Source: Ruminiclostridium josui JCM 17888
GTDB lineage: Bacteria > Bacillota > Clostridia > Acetivibrionales > DSM-1351
NCBI RefSeq assembly: GCF_000526495.1
Contig: NZ_JAGE01000002.1
Span: forward strand, 434,001-498,000
Length of the DNA stretch: 64,000 nucleotides
Reading direction: 5' to 3'
The notes beneath the pieces were generated by a model. The model searched no databases. It was not told where the DNA came from and saw only the letters and a list, made by a program, of their open reading frames with translations. Made by a program: the position numbers and the translations under genes. The first letter of the stretch is position 1, and every line of letters starts with the position of its first letter. Of this stretch, positions 26,136 through 34,408 are shown piece after piece.

Positions 26136-27272
26136 ATGGAAAAATATTTTCCCATGATAGGGGATTTAGTTTCTAACATGGTTATTGAAGTTCTTACAAG
26201 TTATTCACACAATTGGTTGCCACTTCTCATAGCCGCGCTCACAGCTGCAATAATGACGGTATATGTCAATAATGATAAGCTAAGCAATTTTCTTCTTAAA
26301 AAAACGAAAATTTCAGTTTTTGCAGCTGTACTTTTCGGAGCACTCACACCTCTTTGTGCATGTGGAACAATGGCAGTTCTGTTGGGGATGGTGACTACTG
26401 CTTTACCATGGAGCCCTATTATGGCGTTCCTGACTTCTTCACCGTTAATGAGTCCTGATGGTTTCGTTATGAATGCTGGAATAATCGGCTTCCAATTTGC
26501 GGTAGCATTGACAATTGCATCTATTGTTATTGGTTTGGGATCAGGCTTTATAACAAGTGCTATCGAACGCAAAACTAAATTTTTAAAGAATCAAAGCCGC
26601 TTTGACGGTAAATCAAAACCTGCATCAGCATGTGGATGCGGTACGACAAATGAACCTGAGAATGTGAATTCATGTTCATGCGGTACACCTGAACCGTCTC
26701 CGGTACAAAGCTGTTCATGTGAATCAGATACTGTTCCGGAAGTTCAGGCATGTGGATGCGGTACGGCCACTGCAACAGTACAGACATGTTGTGGTAATAT
26801 ACAATCACCGGTGGTTGACAAGGGGCTTATAGGTAAACTAAAACTGGACCAAGTTTGGAAGGCTTTAATAGATATAGGTGTAAAGCAAATATTACTTTAC
26901 TTTACCATATTTATAGCTTTAGGCTATCTTGTAAACAGATTTATTCCTACCGATTTAATAGTAAGTTTGTTTGGAGCTAAAAAGTTTTATGCCGTTCCAT
27001 TGGCATCTGCAATAGGTGTGCCTATCTATATTAATACTGAAGCTTCTATTGCAATTGTACAATCGTTTCTCAAGGGAGGAGCAAGCGGTGGATCTGTTCT
27101 TGCTTTTATGATCACAGGTCCGGGTACCAGTGCAATGGTTATTGCAGGTCTTGCTACATTCATGAAAAGACGTGCTCTTGCTCTTTATGTTGGACTAATA
27201 TTCTTTGGGGGAATTTTCTGCGGATATCTGTATGACATCTTAATTGCAACGGGACTTGTAGGAATTAAATAG
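26136..27272 (+). CDS. DUF318/ArsP-type permease with a Cys-rich cytoplasmic loop
   Basis: A 378-residue membrane permease of the DUF318 family, which includes ArsP organoarsenical exporters and Cu/Zn exporters. It has two halves of ~4 helices each; the first contains PLCACGTMAVL, the second VPIYINTEASIAIV and ITGPGTSAMV. Between them (residues ~164-222) lies a loop with ten cysteines in five pairs (ACGCG, SCSCG, SCSCE, ACGCG, TCCG), matching the style of the 11-Cys peptide. The loop probably binds the exported metal or docks the peptide. TGGAGGT precedes ATG 26136. The substrate cannot be told from sequence. Confidence 0.85.
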   Translation: MEKYFPMIGDLVSNMVIEVLTSYSHNWLPLLIAALTAAIMTVYVNNDKLSNFLLKKTKISVFAAVLFGALTPLCACGTMAVLLGMVTTALPWSPIMAFLTSSPLMSPDGFVMNAGIIGFQFAVALTIASIVIGLGSGFITSAIERKTKFLKNQSRFDGKSKPASACGCGTTNEPENVNSCSCGTPEPSPVQSCSCESDTVPEVQACGCGTATATVQTCCGNIQSPVVDKGLIGKLKLDQVWKALIDIGVKQILLYFTIFIALGYLVNRFIPTDLIVSLFGAKKFYAVPLASAIGVPIYINTEASIAIVQSFLKGGASGGSVLAFMITGPGTSAMVIAGLATFMKRRALALYVGLIFFGGIFCGYLYDILIATGLVGIK

Positions 27273-27293
27273 AAATAAAAACAGGGTGGTTAT

Positions 27294-28976
27294 ATGATAA
27301 AAAAGCTTATATTGCTCTTAAAGAAAATTAAGACGGTTTTATTTGGAGAGAAAATTATACAACTGCCGGTTAAAAAAATTAAAGTAAATCAAGTGGGATA
27401 CCTTCCTTTTGAAAGGAAGGTATTCATGTTTACTGATATCAATAAAAATATGAACGGGGTTGTTTTTCATGTTGTTCGTCTGTCTGACCATAAAGCATTC
27501 AAAGGAGTGCTAGGGAATATAATTGTAGATAAAGACAGCGGAGACAAAAATTATTTAGGTGAGTTTTCATTTGTTGAAGAACCCGGAGAGTATGTTATAA
27601 GAATCGGTGATGAAGAGTCATATCCATTTAAGATTACGCCAGATAAGTACAGAAAAGTGTTTTATACAGCTATGCGTTCATATTACCTTCAAAGATGTGG
27701 CATGGAAATCAATGACTCAATAACCGGTGTTTCTCATGGACCATGTCACATAAACGATGCCATTATGGAGAGTGAACCTAAAGGCGGAAAAATAACTGCA
27801 ACGGGTGGATGGCACGATGCAGGGGATTATGGAAAATATATTCCTACCGCGGCTGTAACTGTAGCCCAAATACTTCTGATGTATGAACTTTCACCTGAAA
27901 CATTCGGAAGTGTTTTTCTTGATATTCAAAAAGAAAAAGATAATTTACATCTACCCGATATCCTTGAAGAAATTAAATATGAGCTGGATTGGATGCTAAA
28001 AATGCAGGATCCCAAAGACGGTGGAGTTTATTTTAAGATAAGTACCAATGAATTTCCTCCGCCAAATATAGCACCTGAAGATGATGATAGTATTTGCTAT
28101 TGTTATAGCAAGGGAACGGCAGTAACTGCCAACTTTGGAGCGGCTATTTCTATTGCTGCAAGAGTCTTTGAAAAGGTTGATCAGGATTATTCAGACACGC
28201 TAAAGAAGGCTGCAATAGCAGCAGGAGAATTTCTGATTAAAACTAATGATCAGATTTTGGTTCATACTGTGGGAAATACAGGAGCTTATCTTAATTCTTC
28301 TGTTGAAGATGATTTGTTATGGTGTTATGCAGAGCTTTACTGTTTGACAGGGAATAGCAAATACATTACTCTGATTGATAAGTATTGGGTTGAAGTTTTT
28401 TCCCCTAATATTAACTGGGACAATGTCTCTTTTTTAGCTGCATATGCACTTACTTCCTGTATGGGAATTCCAACTGAGCGCCAGAATTATATCAGAGATA
28501 CAATATTTCAGTGGACGAAAAGTATAAAAAATCAGATTTCTTTAAATGGTTACAGGAGTGCTTTGAAATTTGAGGAGTATACTTGGGGTTCAAACAAGGC
28601 TGCTTTGGCCTATGGTGTTAGCATGATCCTTGCACAGAAAATTCTTGGCAGGAATGACTTGGAAGATGAAATTAAAGCCCAGCTTGATTATGTATTGGGA
28701 GTTAACCCTCTAAGCAAGGTTTATATTACTAAACTAGGTACTGATTATGTTCGAAATCCTCATCATCGTCTTATAAAATCAAAAGGAATATTAATACCTG
28801 GATTATTGGTGGCAGGTCCGAATAATAATGCTGAAGATGGTTTTTACAGTAAAGGTCTCGGACCTAAAGGATATGTTGATTTGTTCGAAGCCTGCTCCTG
28901 TAACGAGTATGCAATTGATTATAATGCACCCCTTGTTTTTGTGGCAGGTTATCTCTTCATGATTAATAAAAATTGA
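27294..28976 (+). CDS. family 9 glycoside hydrolase without signal peptide or dockerin
   Basis: A 560-residue GH9 enzyme. An N-terminal Ig-like CelD_N domain (IKVNQVGYLP at ~29, up to ~120) precedes the (alpha/alpha)6 barrel. Catalytic acids are seen in GWHDAGDYGKY (the Asp pair) and in CNEYAIDYNAPLV (the proton-donor Glu); YVLGVNPLSK and NPHHR are also family motifs. The N-terminus (MIKKLILLLKKIK) lacks a convincing cleavable signal, and there is no dockerin or CBM, so the enzyme may be cytosolic and cut short beta-glucan oligomers. Its position between an ArsR-controlled permease and a second ArsR is odd. Confidence 0.88.
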   Translation: MIKKLILLLKKIKTVLFGEKIIQLPVKKIKVNQVGYLPFERKVFMFTDINKNMNGVVFHVVRLSDHKAFKGVLGNIIVDKDSGDKNYLGEFSFVEEPGEYVIRIGDEESYPFKITPDKYRKVFYTAMRSYYLQRCGMEINDSITGVSHGPCHINDAIMESEPKGGKITATGGWHDAGDYGKYIPTAAVTVAQILLMYELSPETFGSVFLDIQKEKDNLHLPDILEEIKYELDWMLKMQDPKDGGVYFKISTNEFPPPNIAPEDDDSICYCYSKGTAVTANFGAAISIAARVFEKVDQDYSDTLKKAAIAAGEFLIKTNDQILVHTVGNTGAYLNSSVEDDLLWCYAELYCLTGNSKYITLIDKYWVEVFSPNINWDNVSFLAAYALTSCMGIPTERQNYIRDTIFQWTKSIKNQISLNGYRSALKFEEYTWGSNKAALAYGVSMILAQKILGRNDLEDEIKAQLDYVLGVNPLSKVYITKLGTDYVRNPHHRLIKSKGILIPGLLVAGPNNNAEDGFYSKGLGPKGYVDLFEACSCNEYAIDYNAPLVFVAGYLFMINKN

Positions 28977-29047
28977 TTAATATATATTGATATATACCAA
29001 ATAATGGTCTATAGTATAGATTATTATCTATATTGGAGTGATAAATA

Positions 29048-29386
29048 ATGCTGAATTATGAAGAAAATTCAAAAATAATTAAAGCCCTTTCTGATCCAGG
29101 CAGACTTAAAATAATTGATATTTTGTCATGTGGTGAGAAATGTGCTTGTAATATATTAGAGCAATTTGATTTTACACAGCCAACATTATCTCATCATATG
29201 AAGGTCTTAACCGATTGTGGTCTGGTAAAAAGCAGAAAAGAAGGATTATGGAACTATTATTCACTGGATACTACCAACTGTAATAAGCTTATTCTGTTTC
29301 TTATGAGCCTTGTAACTGATACATGTGATTGTATATGTAAAGATAATTCTATGATAGATAACGGATGTGACTGCACATGTAAATAA
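29048..29386 (+). CDS. arsR: ArsR-family repressor with arsenite-type motif and Cys-rich tail
   Basis: A 112-residue ArsR protein. GEKCACNILEQF at residues ~30-41 matches the arsenite-sensing CxC(D/N)L motif at the start of the recognition region; QPTLSHHMKVL is the DNA-binding helix. An extra C-terminal tail of ~22 residues holds CDCICK and CDCTCK, i.e. six cysteines. The last block is nearly the same as the DCTCK end of the 83-residue Cys peptide. The tail may be a second metal site or an exchange site with the peptide. Targets are unknown; an AT-rich dyad (near 28982-28999) could be its own operator. Confidence 0.87.
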   Translation: MLNYEENSKIIKALSDPGRLKIIDILSCGEKCACNILEQFDFTQPTLSHHMKVLTDCGLVKSRKEGLWNYYSLDTTNCNKLILFLMSLVTDTCDCICKDNSMIDNGCDCTCK

Positions 29387-29415
29387 AATTATAACTTAAA
29401 TGTGATATATGGTCT

Positions 29416-29458
29416 AACAGTAGGATAATCACTGCAAATCAACAATTATCCTACTGTT
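29416..29458. terminator. bidirectional terminator between arsR and the radical SAM gene
   Basis: Perfect 14-base arms (29416-29429 and 29445-29458) with a 15-base loop between two convergent genes. Confidence 0.78.
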
Positions 29459-29467
29459 GTTATTAGA

Positions 29468-30826
29468 TTAAAATGTATCATTCTTCTTGAAATTCTTGCA
29501 TGCAGAGCAGATTGTGTTTTTTATATTTTTAGGTGCGCCATCTCTTGGGATAAACATACTTCTTGCATATTGGTATTTCTCACCATGCCAGACCTCTTCA
29601 AAGGATTCCTTTGACAAATCTCCAAAGGCATTGTCCTCATTTGTCAACCAACAACATGGAAATACCTTGCCATCCCAATTTACAATTAAGTTTTCAAAAA
29701 GTTGGTTGCAAATGCTATTTTGATTTATTGGGTAGGTGTATTCTCCTAGATAAATACTTTTTACATATTTATCGTTTTTAGGAAGCCAATCATTTTTTCT
29801 TTTTTCAAGGGTTTCACCAAAATCAGCGTCAGGGATGAGATCACAAAGTGTTATCTCATCAGTCATAAAAAGCATTCCTAAATCTTCGGCCATTTTCCTT
29901 GCTTTTTCTACTTCATGTTCATTATATTTATTTACCATCAGCTTCCAAACAATAATCGGTGTTTCACTCTTTAATTGCTTTTTAATACTATTTAACATAC
30001 GTATATTTGAAATAATAAGATCAAAGTCACCACCTTTTCTATAGGCGGAGTAAGAATCTTGAGATGCTCCATCGATAGAAAGGACTAGGCTACATAATCC
30101 GGATTGTACAATATTGGTAAAAAATTCATTATTCTTATTAAAACTAAAATTTGAATGGATTGAAGTCATGATACCCTTTTGGCTAGAGTATTTTATCATT
30201 TCAAATATTTCAGGGTTTAAAAAGGATTCACCGAAACTAAATAATGCTATGCTTTCCAAAGTAGGTATTTTGTCAACCACTGTTTTAAATGTACTGAATG
30301 ACATTACACCTTTTTTATAATTAGCCTTTTTCTGCCCGTAAAAACACAATGGACATTCTAAATTGCATATATTAGTAGGATCAATTGAGATAAATGTTGG
30401 GGAAGGTACTTTTCCGAATTTTTTATAGCTAAAAAGGTCATCTAGATTTTTAAACACTTTAGGATTAATCTGTTCATATGCTCTGTAGTATGTAAGCTCT
30501 TCTTGTGACATTTTTGTAATTTCTTCAGGTCCAACAGTATAGATACTGCCGCATCCACAGCTTGAGTCCGCCTTTTTTTTACCGAATCGTTGTGCGATAC
30601 TATTAAAGGTTTCGTTTACAGATGAGGAGCAACAGCTGCTGACTTGGTTGGCACTACCGCATCCGCAGGTCGGGGGAGATGGTGGAGTACAACATCTGCA
30701 ATTTTGTGTTGCCTTGGGAGGCGTATTGCATCCACAAACTTGATTTTCTTTTTCTTGGTCAGAATCGAGAAATATATTTCTAAGAACTTGTATCAGAGAT
30801 TTCTTTTTTTCATTACTGTTTATCAT
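29468..30826 (-). CDS. radical SAM/SPASM protein with an N-terminal 11-Cys peptide-like extension
   Basis: A 452-residue protein. Residues 1-30 form a Lys-rich helix and residues 31-92 carry eleven cysteines (C31, C33, C43, C45, C46, C54, C56, C65, C66, C90, C92) in CGC, CRCC and CGCG units, the same layout as the free 83-residue peptide. The radical SAM site is C154-x3-C158-x2-C161. A SPASM-type C-terminus holds SICNQLFENL, FPCCW and ICSACKNF cysteines. The GAGGAAAT site precedes the ATG. The extension could be a fused substrate, a docking decoy or a metal buffer. Two ATCGTA dyads lie upstream, so it joins the ArsR regulon. Confidence 0.82.
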   Translation of the reverse strand: MINSNEKKKSLIQVLRNIFLDSDQEKENQVCGCNTPPKATQNCRCCTPPSPPTCGCGSANQVSSCCSSSVNETFNSIAQRFGKKKADSSCGCGSIYTVGPEEITKMSQEELTYYRAYEQINPKVFKNLDDLFSYKKFGKVPSPTFISIDPTNICNLECPLCFYGQKKANYKKGVMSFSTFKTVVDKIPTLESIALFSFGESFLNPEIFEMIKYSSQKGIMTSIHSNFSFNKNNEFFTNIVQSGLCSLVLSIDGASQDSYSAYRKGGDFDLIISNIRMLNSIKKQLKSETPIIVWKLMVNKYNEHEVEKARKMAEDLGMLFMTDEITLCDLIPDADFGETLEKRKNDWLPKNDKYVKSIYLGEYTYPINQNSICNQLFENLIVNWDGKVFPCCWLTNEDNAFGDLSKESFEEVWHGEKYQYARSMFIPRDGAPKNIKNTICSACKNFKKNDTF

Positions 30827-30915
30827 ATTAATTTCCTCACTTTACAATATATTTTTTATGCTGTTATGCTGATTATTTCATCTCCTTTCTGATTGGCATA
30901 GTAATTAATATCCAT

Positions 30916-30931
30916 ATCGTATATTTACGAT
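30916..30931. promoter_or_regulatory. ArsR-type operator upstream of the radical SAM gene
   Basis: ATCGTA-N4-TACGAT perfect dyad, 90 bases upstream of the - strand radical SAM start. Confidence 0.7.
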
Positions 30932-31024
30932 GTGAATATGCAAAAAAGTACGTTGTTATAACAACTGTTTAATTATTTTAGATATATGTAAAATAGAAGG
31001 CCTCTAAGATTGTATTTTCTCAAA

Positions 31025-31050
31025 TTCATATCGTTAGTTTACGATATGAA
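31025..31050. promoter_or_regulatory. extended ArsR-type operator
   Basis: TTCATATCGT-N6-ACGATATGAA: perfect 10-base arms, ~200 bases upstream of the radical SAM gene, with a further half-site at about 31063-31071. It could serve the radical SAM gene or the divergent MarR unit. The rest of 30830-31310 holds no convincing gene. Confidence 0.65.
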
Positions 31051-31280
31051 TTATATCTATATTTTACGATATTGTCAATATGAAAGTAAAAATTTTACAG
31101 ATTTGAATATTAATTAACTGTTTTAAAATTCATTGGAGTTGGTAAATACATAATTACGGAACTTGCCTATAAAAAAGAACAAGGTTTCATCAAGGAGAAA
31201 TGATATGCGACACCACTTGAGGATTTTAAATATTGAAAATAAATAAATATTTTCTTATATAATACTTGTACATTACAACT

Positions 31281-31295
31281 ATTGTATAGTACAAT
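31281..31295. promoter_or_regulatory. dyad upstream of marR (possible MarR operator)
   Basis: ATTGTA-N3-TACAAT dyad, 22 bases before the marR start and just downstream of a TATAAT box at about 31256-31261. Likely autoregulatory by position. Confidence 0.5.
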
Positions 31296-31317
31296 GGTAG
31301 TAGGAGGCAAGCAAATA

Positions 31318-31755
31318 ATGAATATTACTGATGATTCGAAAAAATTAAGAGAACTAATTAGAGTACTTGAAAGAAAGTTAGGTGTTATAAAGGAAAACCA
31401 AACTTCATGCTGTAGTATCACTTTAGGTCAATGCCATGCTTTAGTTGAAATTGGGCGTTCAGGCAGTATTTCTTTAAATGAGTTGGCAGATTTATTAAAT
31501 CTTGATAACAGTACCATGAGTAGAACAGTAAATAACTTAGTAAAGGCAAAACTGGCAAAAAGAGATGTTGACCCGGAAGACAGAAGGTATATAACCATTT
31601 CGCTCACAGACAGTGGAGCAAAACTGTTTACAGATATTGAGGAAAGTATGAATTCATATTTTGGTAAAATATACAACTCACTTCCGAAAAATAAAAAATT
31701 ACAGGTATTGGAAAGTTTGGGGCTCTTATTGGAAGCCATTGATAAAAACAACTGA
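31318..31755 (+). CDS. MarR-family regulator with cysteine sensor region
   Basis: A 145-residue MarR winged helix protein. The recognition helix is in LADLLNLDNSTMSRTVNNLV and the wing in DPEDRRYITISLT. Ahead of them, SCCSITLGQCHAL carries three cysteines, a pattern seen in MarR proteins encoded with arsenic or thiol-related methyltransferases. TAGGAGGC precedes ATG 31318. The next two genes follow within 25 bases, so the three form an operon. The cysteines suggest sensing of a metalloid or redox change; the effector is not known. Confidence 0.85.
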   Translation: MNITDDSKKLRELIRVLERKLGVIKENQTSCCSITLGQCHALVEIGRSGSISLNELADLLNLDNSTMSRTVNNLVKAKLAKRDVDPEDRRYITISLTDSGAKLFTDIEESMNSYFGKIYNSLPKNKKLQVLESLGLLLEAIDKNN

Positions 31756-31778
31756 ATTTAGAGAAAGGCGGTTTGATT

Positions 31779-32222
31779 ATGAATAAAGTAGAATGTTCCG
31801 AACAATGTTTTTTAAGTGGGTTTAACTGTGCGCAAGCTGTTTTTTCTACATACTCCGGTGAATTGGGGCTAGACCCTGAATTAGCTTTGAGAATTGCAGG
31901 TAGCTTTGGTGGAGGTATGGGGCATATTGGTGAAACTTGTGGTGCGGTCACAGGTGCAATAATGTTAATCGGTTTGAAACATGGAAAAGTAAGAGTTGAT
32001 GATAATGCTTCAAAGGAAAAAACCTATGCACTTGTTAAGGAATACAAGAGACAATTTGTAAAATTGAATGGATCGGTCAGATGTAAAGAATTGTTAGGTT
32101 ACGATATCAGTATTCCTGAAGAAATGAGTGTAGCTGGCGAAAAGAATCTTTTTAAAACATTGTGTCCAAAATTAGTGAGAGATTCCTCTGAAATAGTTGA
32201 AAAATTACTGGATTTGAAGTAG
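31779..32222 (+). CDS. C_GCAxxG_C_C family protein
   Basis: A 147-residue member of the C-GCAxxG-C-C family, named after its spaced cysteines: ECSEQCF, FNCAQAV, ETCGAVTGA, RCKELLG and LCPKLV. The family is of unknown biochemical function and often neighbours redox or metalloid genes. GAAAGGCGG lies before ATG 31779. It is sandwiched between the Cys-sensor MarR and a Cys-tailed methyltransferase, an arrangement that suggests a shared thiol or metalloid substrate. The Gly-rich GSFGGGMGHIGETCG segment is typical. Confidence 0.87.
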   Translation: MNKVECSEQCFLSGFNCAQAVFSTYSGELGLDPELALRIAGSFGGGMGHIGETCGAVTGAIMLIGLKHGKVRVDDNASKEKTYALVKEYKRQFVKLNGSVRCKELLGYDISIPEEMSVAGEKNLFKTLCPKLVRDSSEIVEKLLDLK

Positions 32223-32228
32223 AAGTGA

Positions 32229-32861
32229 GTGAATTTTATAGATAGTAAAGTATATTTTAGCGAGGTAGCTGGTAAATGGGATACGATGCGGCAAGGTTTT
32301 TTTTCAGAAACTGTTCGGCAAAAGGCATATAGTCTTGCAAATGTTAAAGAAGGAAAAATCGCAGCAGACATTGGAGCCGGTACTGGTTTTATAACAGAGG
32401 GGCTTATACAAAAGGGTTTGAGAGTTATTGCTGTAGACAGATCAGAAGAAATGTTGAAGCAGATGAAAAATAAATTTGGTGCAAATATAAAAATTGAATA
32501 CCGGCAAGGGGAAGCTGAATGTCTCCCAATTGAAACCCATTCTGTGGATTATGCAATGGCTAATATGTATTTACACCACGTTGAAGAACCTCTACTAGCT
32601 ATAAAAGAAATGGTCAGAATACTTAAGCCAGGTGGAAAAATCGTTATAACTGATTTGGACGAACATAATATTGACTTTTTAAAAACTGAACACCATGATC
32701 GATGGATGGGATTTAAACGAATAGACGTTTCAAGTTGGTTTCGTTCTGTTGGTCTGAAAAATGTAATTGTTGATTGTGCCGGTGGTAATTGCTGTGCAAC
32801 TTCCGGTTGTGGACGCACCAATGCAAATATTAGTATTTTTGCTGCTTACGGAGAAATATAA
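32229..32861 (+). CDS. class I SAM-dependent methyltransferase with CC...C tail
   Basis: A 210-residue Rossmann methyltransferase starting at GTG 32229, 6 bases after the previous stop. Motif I is ADIGAGTGFITEGL, followed by VDRSEEML (acidic loop), the MYLHHVEEP segment and LKPGGKIVITDLD. The C-terminus has GNCCATSGCGR, a Cys cluster not needed for SAM binding and reminiscent of metalloid methyltransferases, though the three conserved ArsM cysteines are not in their usual order. With MarR and the C_GCAxxG protein it forms a conserved-looking trio. Substrate unknown. Confidence 0.83.
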   Translation: MNFIDSKVYFSEVAGKWDTMRQGFFSETVRQKAYSLANVKEGKIAADIGAGTGFITEGLIQKGLRVIAVDRSEEMLKQMKNKFGANIKIEYRQGEAECLPIETHSVDYAMANMYLHHVEEPLLAIKEMVRILKPGGKIVITDLDEHNIDFLKTEHHDRWMGFKRIDVSSWFRSVGLKNVIVDCAGGNCCATSGCGRTNANISIFAAYGEI

Positions 32862-32897
32862 TTGCTAAATCTTATTGTTTTTTCTTATAAGAAAGCG

Positions 32898-32943
32898 GAA
32901 ATATTCTGAAACCCCTGAAATCAAAGGAGTTTCAGAATATTTC
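32898..32943. terminator. bidirectional terminator between the methyltransferase and the PKS operon
   Basis: Perfect 15-base arms (32898-32912 and 32929-32943) with a 16-base loop, between the ends of two convergent operons. Confidence 0.78.
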
Positions 32944-32993
32944 TCAAGATGATACTTCAAAGGGTACTTTATAGAAATTCAAGATTTTATAAA

Positions 32994-34382
32994 TCAATTT
33001 TCAAGTAAATCCAGATAATCGAAAGGGTCAGATTTTGGCTCGCTGTAATTCTTCCAAATGTACATTTTCACACCCGGAATTCTACATAGCATAGTCAAAA
33101 GAAAATTTAAAATACTTCTGCTTGTTTTTCTTTTTGATTTACCATATCCGTACATTTCATGTGCTTTATAAAACCGATGGTCACCCCTGTAAATAAAACG
33201 CCATTTTCCCCAAACCAAATCATTGCAAATTTTTCCAGAGCCTTCTACAAGGAAGGTGTATGGGCGACGATATTTTTGATTTGCATAGAAAACTATCCGT
33301 TTTGCAAAATCATCTATCAGCGAGTCAATGTCTTCTGATTTTTCGTGCTCATCGGTAACAATCCCTGCCAGATTAGCTCGATCAATCTCCGTTTGGAAAC
33401 GAATGATTTCTCTAAGTTGAGGTAATTGACTAAGTGGCCCAGAGACAATGTATCCCACTTGCTTATTAATCATTTGAGGTTGATGGGTATTTAAAAACTT
33501 CCGGTCAAAAAACATTTTCCACCGGGATGAAAAGTAACGGTCAACGATTCTCAGGCACAGAATAATGATATCGGCTTCCCGAATCTTTTTATTATAAACA
33601 GTGAAAATATCATCAGTATCTGCATATACACATTGATTATCGAAGCCACAATGCACACATCCAAGACAGCCGCCTTTAATATCCATCCTGTTTACGTCGA
33701 TGACTTCTACAGATTCGGTAAACGCATTACTTAGACGGGACACCATTTTTCCAAGGTTGCTGTCGGCTTCGGGACAATCGGTTAGAAGCAGTATTTTTTT
33801 CCCGGAGCTATTCACCTGACAGGCAGATTCTCCCGGAATATATCTGTTACTATTATACTGTAAGGGCTGATACATTTTTGCAATGGGAATTTTTTCAGTA
33901 ATGGCGTTAAAAAAGTCCATAGCAAAAAGATATAATCTATCTCGTTGGGATTTCTGTATCAATTCGTTCATGGAAGCAGAAAAATAACCAGTACAAAGCA
34001 TGTTTAAATCTTCACAAATTGCTGTTAAGTAATCATGAGTTACATTATCGTATATATGTATGGAAGAGGTCAATATTGCTGCATATTTTCCACTGAAGGC
34101 ATCTTCTGCTTTACGCTCCCGAATTAATTCGATAAAACGTTTATAGTTGGAGTGCACTAAAAAAAAGAAAGTTGGTGTTGCCCATATTATACCGTCCGAA
34201 TTTCTGATTATATCTATGACACGTAAAAACTCCGAAGTATTTTCCTCTAGAGTGCGGATATCATAGGATACATGTACATATTGAAAGGTGTGCTGGGGAA
34301 ATTCCTGTTCCATATAGCGTGCATACTGCATAGTAACACTTATTTCTCCTTTTGGACTTCCATTAAGTACCGTGATTTTCAT
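32994..34382 (-). CDS. double-flavodoxin iron-sulfur flavoprotein (copy 2)
   Basis: A 462-residue protein made of two flavodoxin-like halves. Residues 1-190 start with MKITVLNGSPKGE, an FMN phosphate loop. The second half (from ~215, KILLLTDCPEADSN) carries C-x2-C-x2-C-x5-C (GCLGCVHCGFDNQC), the compact [4Fe-4S] motif of iron-sulfur flavoproteins, and a DRYFSSRWKMFFDR segment. A ~60-residue basic tail follows. Single-domain members are ~200 residues, so the duplication is unusual. ATG 34382 has GAGGTG; the open frame extends 13 residues upstream without a site. It is a close paralogue of the next gene. Likely an electron carrier or reductase for the polyketide pathway. Confidence 0.78.
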   Translation of the reverse strand: MKITVLNGSPKGEISVTMQYARYMEQEFPQHTFQYVHVSYDIRTLEENTSEFLRVIDIIRNSDGIIWATPTFFFLVHSNYKRFIELIRERKAEDAFSGKYAAILTSSIHIYDNVTHDYLTAICEDLNMLCTGYFSASMNELIQKSQRDRLYLFAMDFFNAITEKIPIAKMYQPLQYNSNRYIPGESACQVNSSGKKILLLTDCPEADSNLGKMVSRLSNAFTESVEVIDVNRMDIKGGCLGCVHCGFDNQCVYADTDDIFTVYNKKIREADIIILCLRIVDRYFSSRWKMFFDRKFLNTHQPQMINKQVGYIVSGPLSQLPQLREIIRFQTEIDRANLAGIVTDEHEKSEDIDSLIDDFAKRIVFYANQKYRRPYTFLVEGSGKICNDLVWGKWRFIYRGDHRFYKAHEMYGYGKSKRKTSRSILNFLLTMLCRIPGVKMYIWKNYSEPKSDPFDYLDLLEN

Positions 34383-34408
34383 TGTAAACACCTCGATGTA
34401 TAAAAATA

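Noticed and set aside
26629-26796. Tandem DNA repeats in the permease gene
   Set aside because: The repeated TGTGGATGCGGTACG-like units are coding repeats of the CGCG loop, kept in frame; described with the permease instead.
26575-26808. - strand ORF over the Cys-rich permease loop
   Set aside because: Antisense reading of the repetitive CGCG loop, without start signals.
25592-31050. CRISPR-like array suggested by the repeated ATCGTA elements
   Set aside because: The elements are short palindromes at promoters, irregularly spaced over 5 kb, with no cas genes or spacers.
31171-31245. Small frames with an AAGGAGA site (MRHHLRILN...) upstream of marR
   Set aside because: Only 13 codons; neighbouring pieces in other frames could be a gene remnant, but no family can be named.
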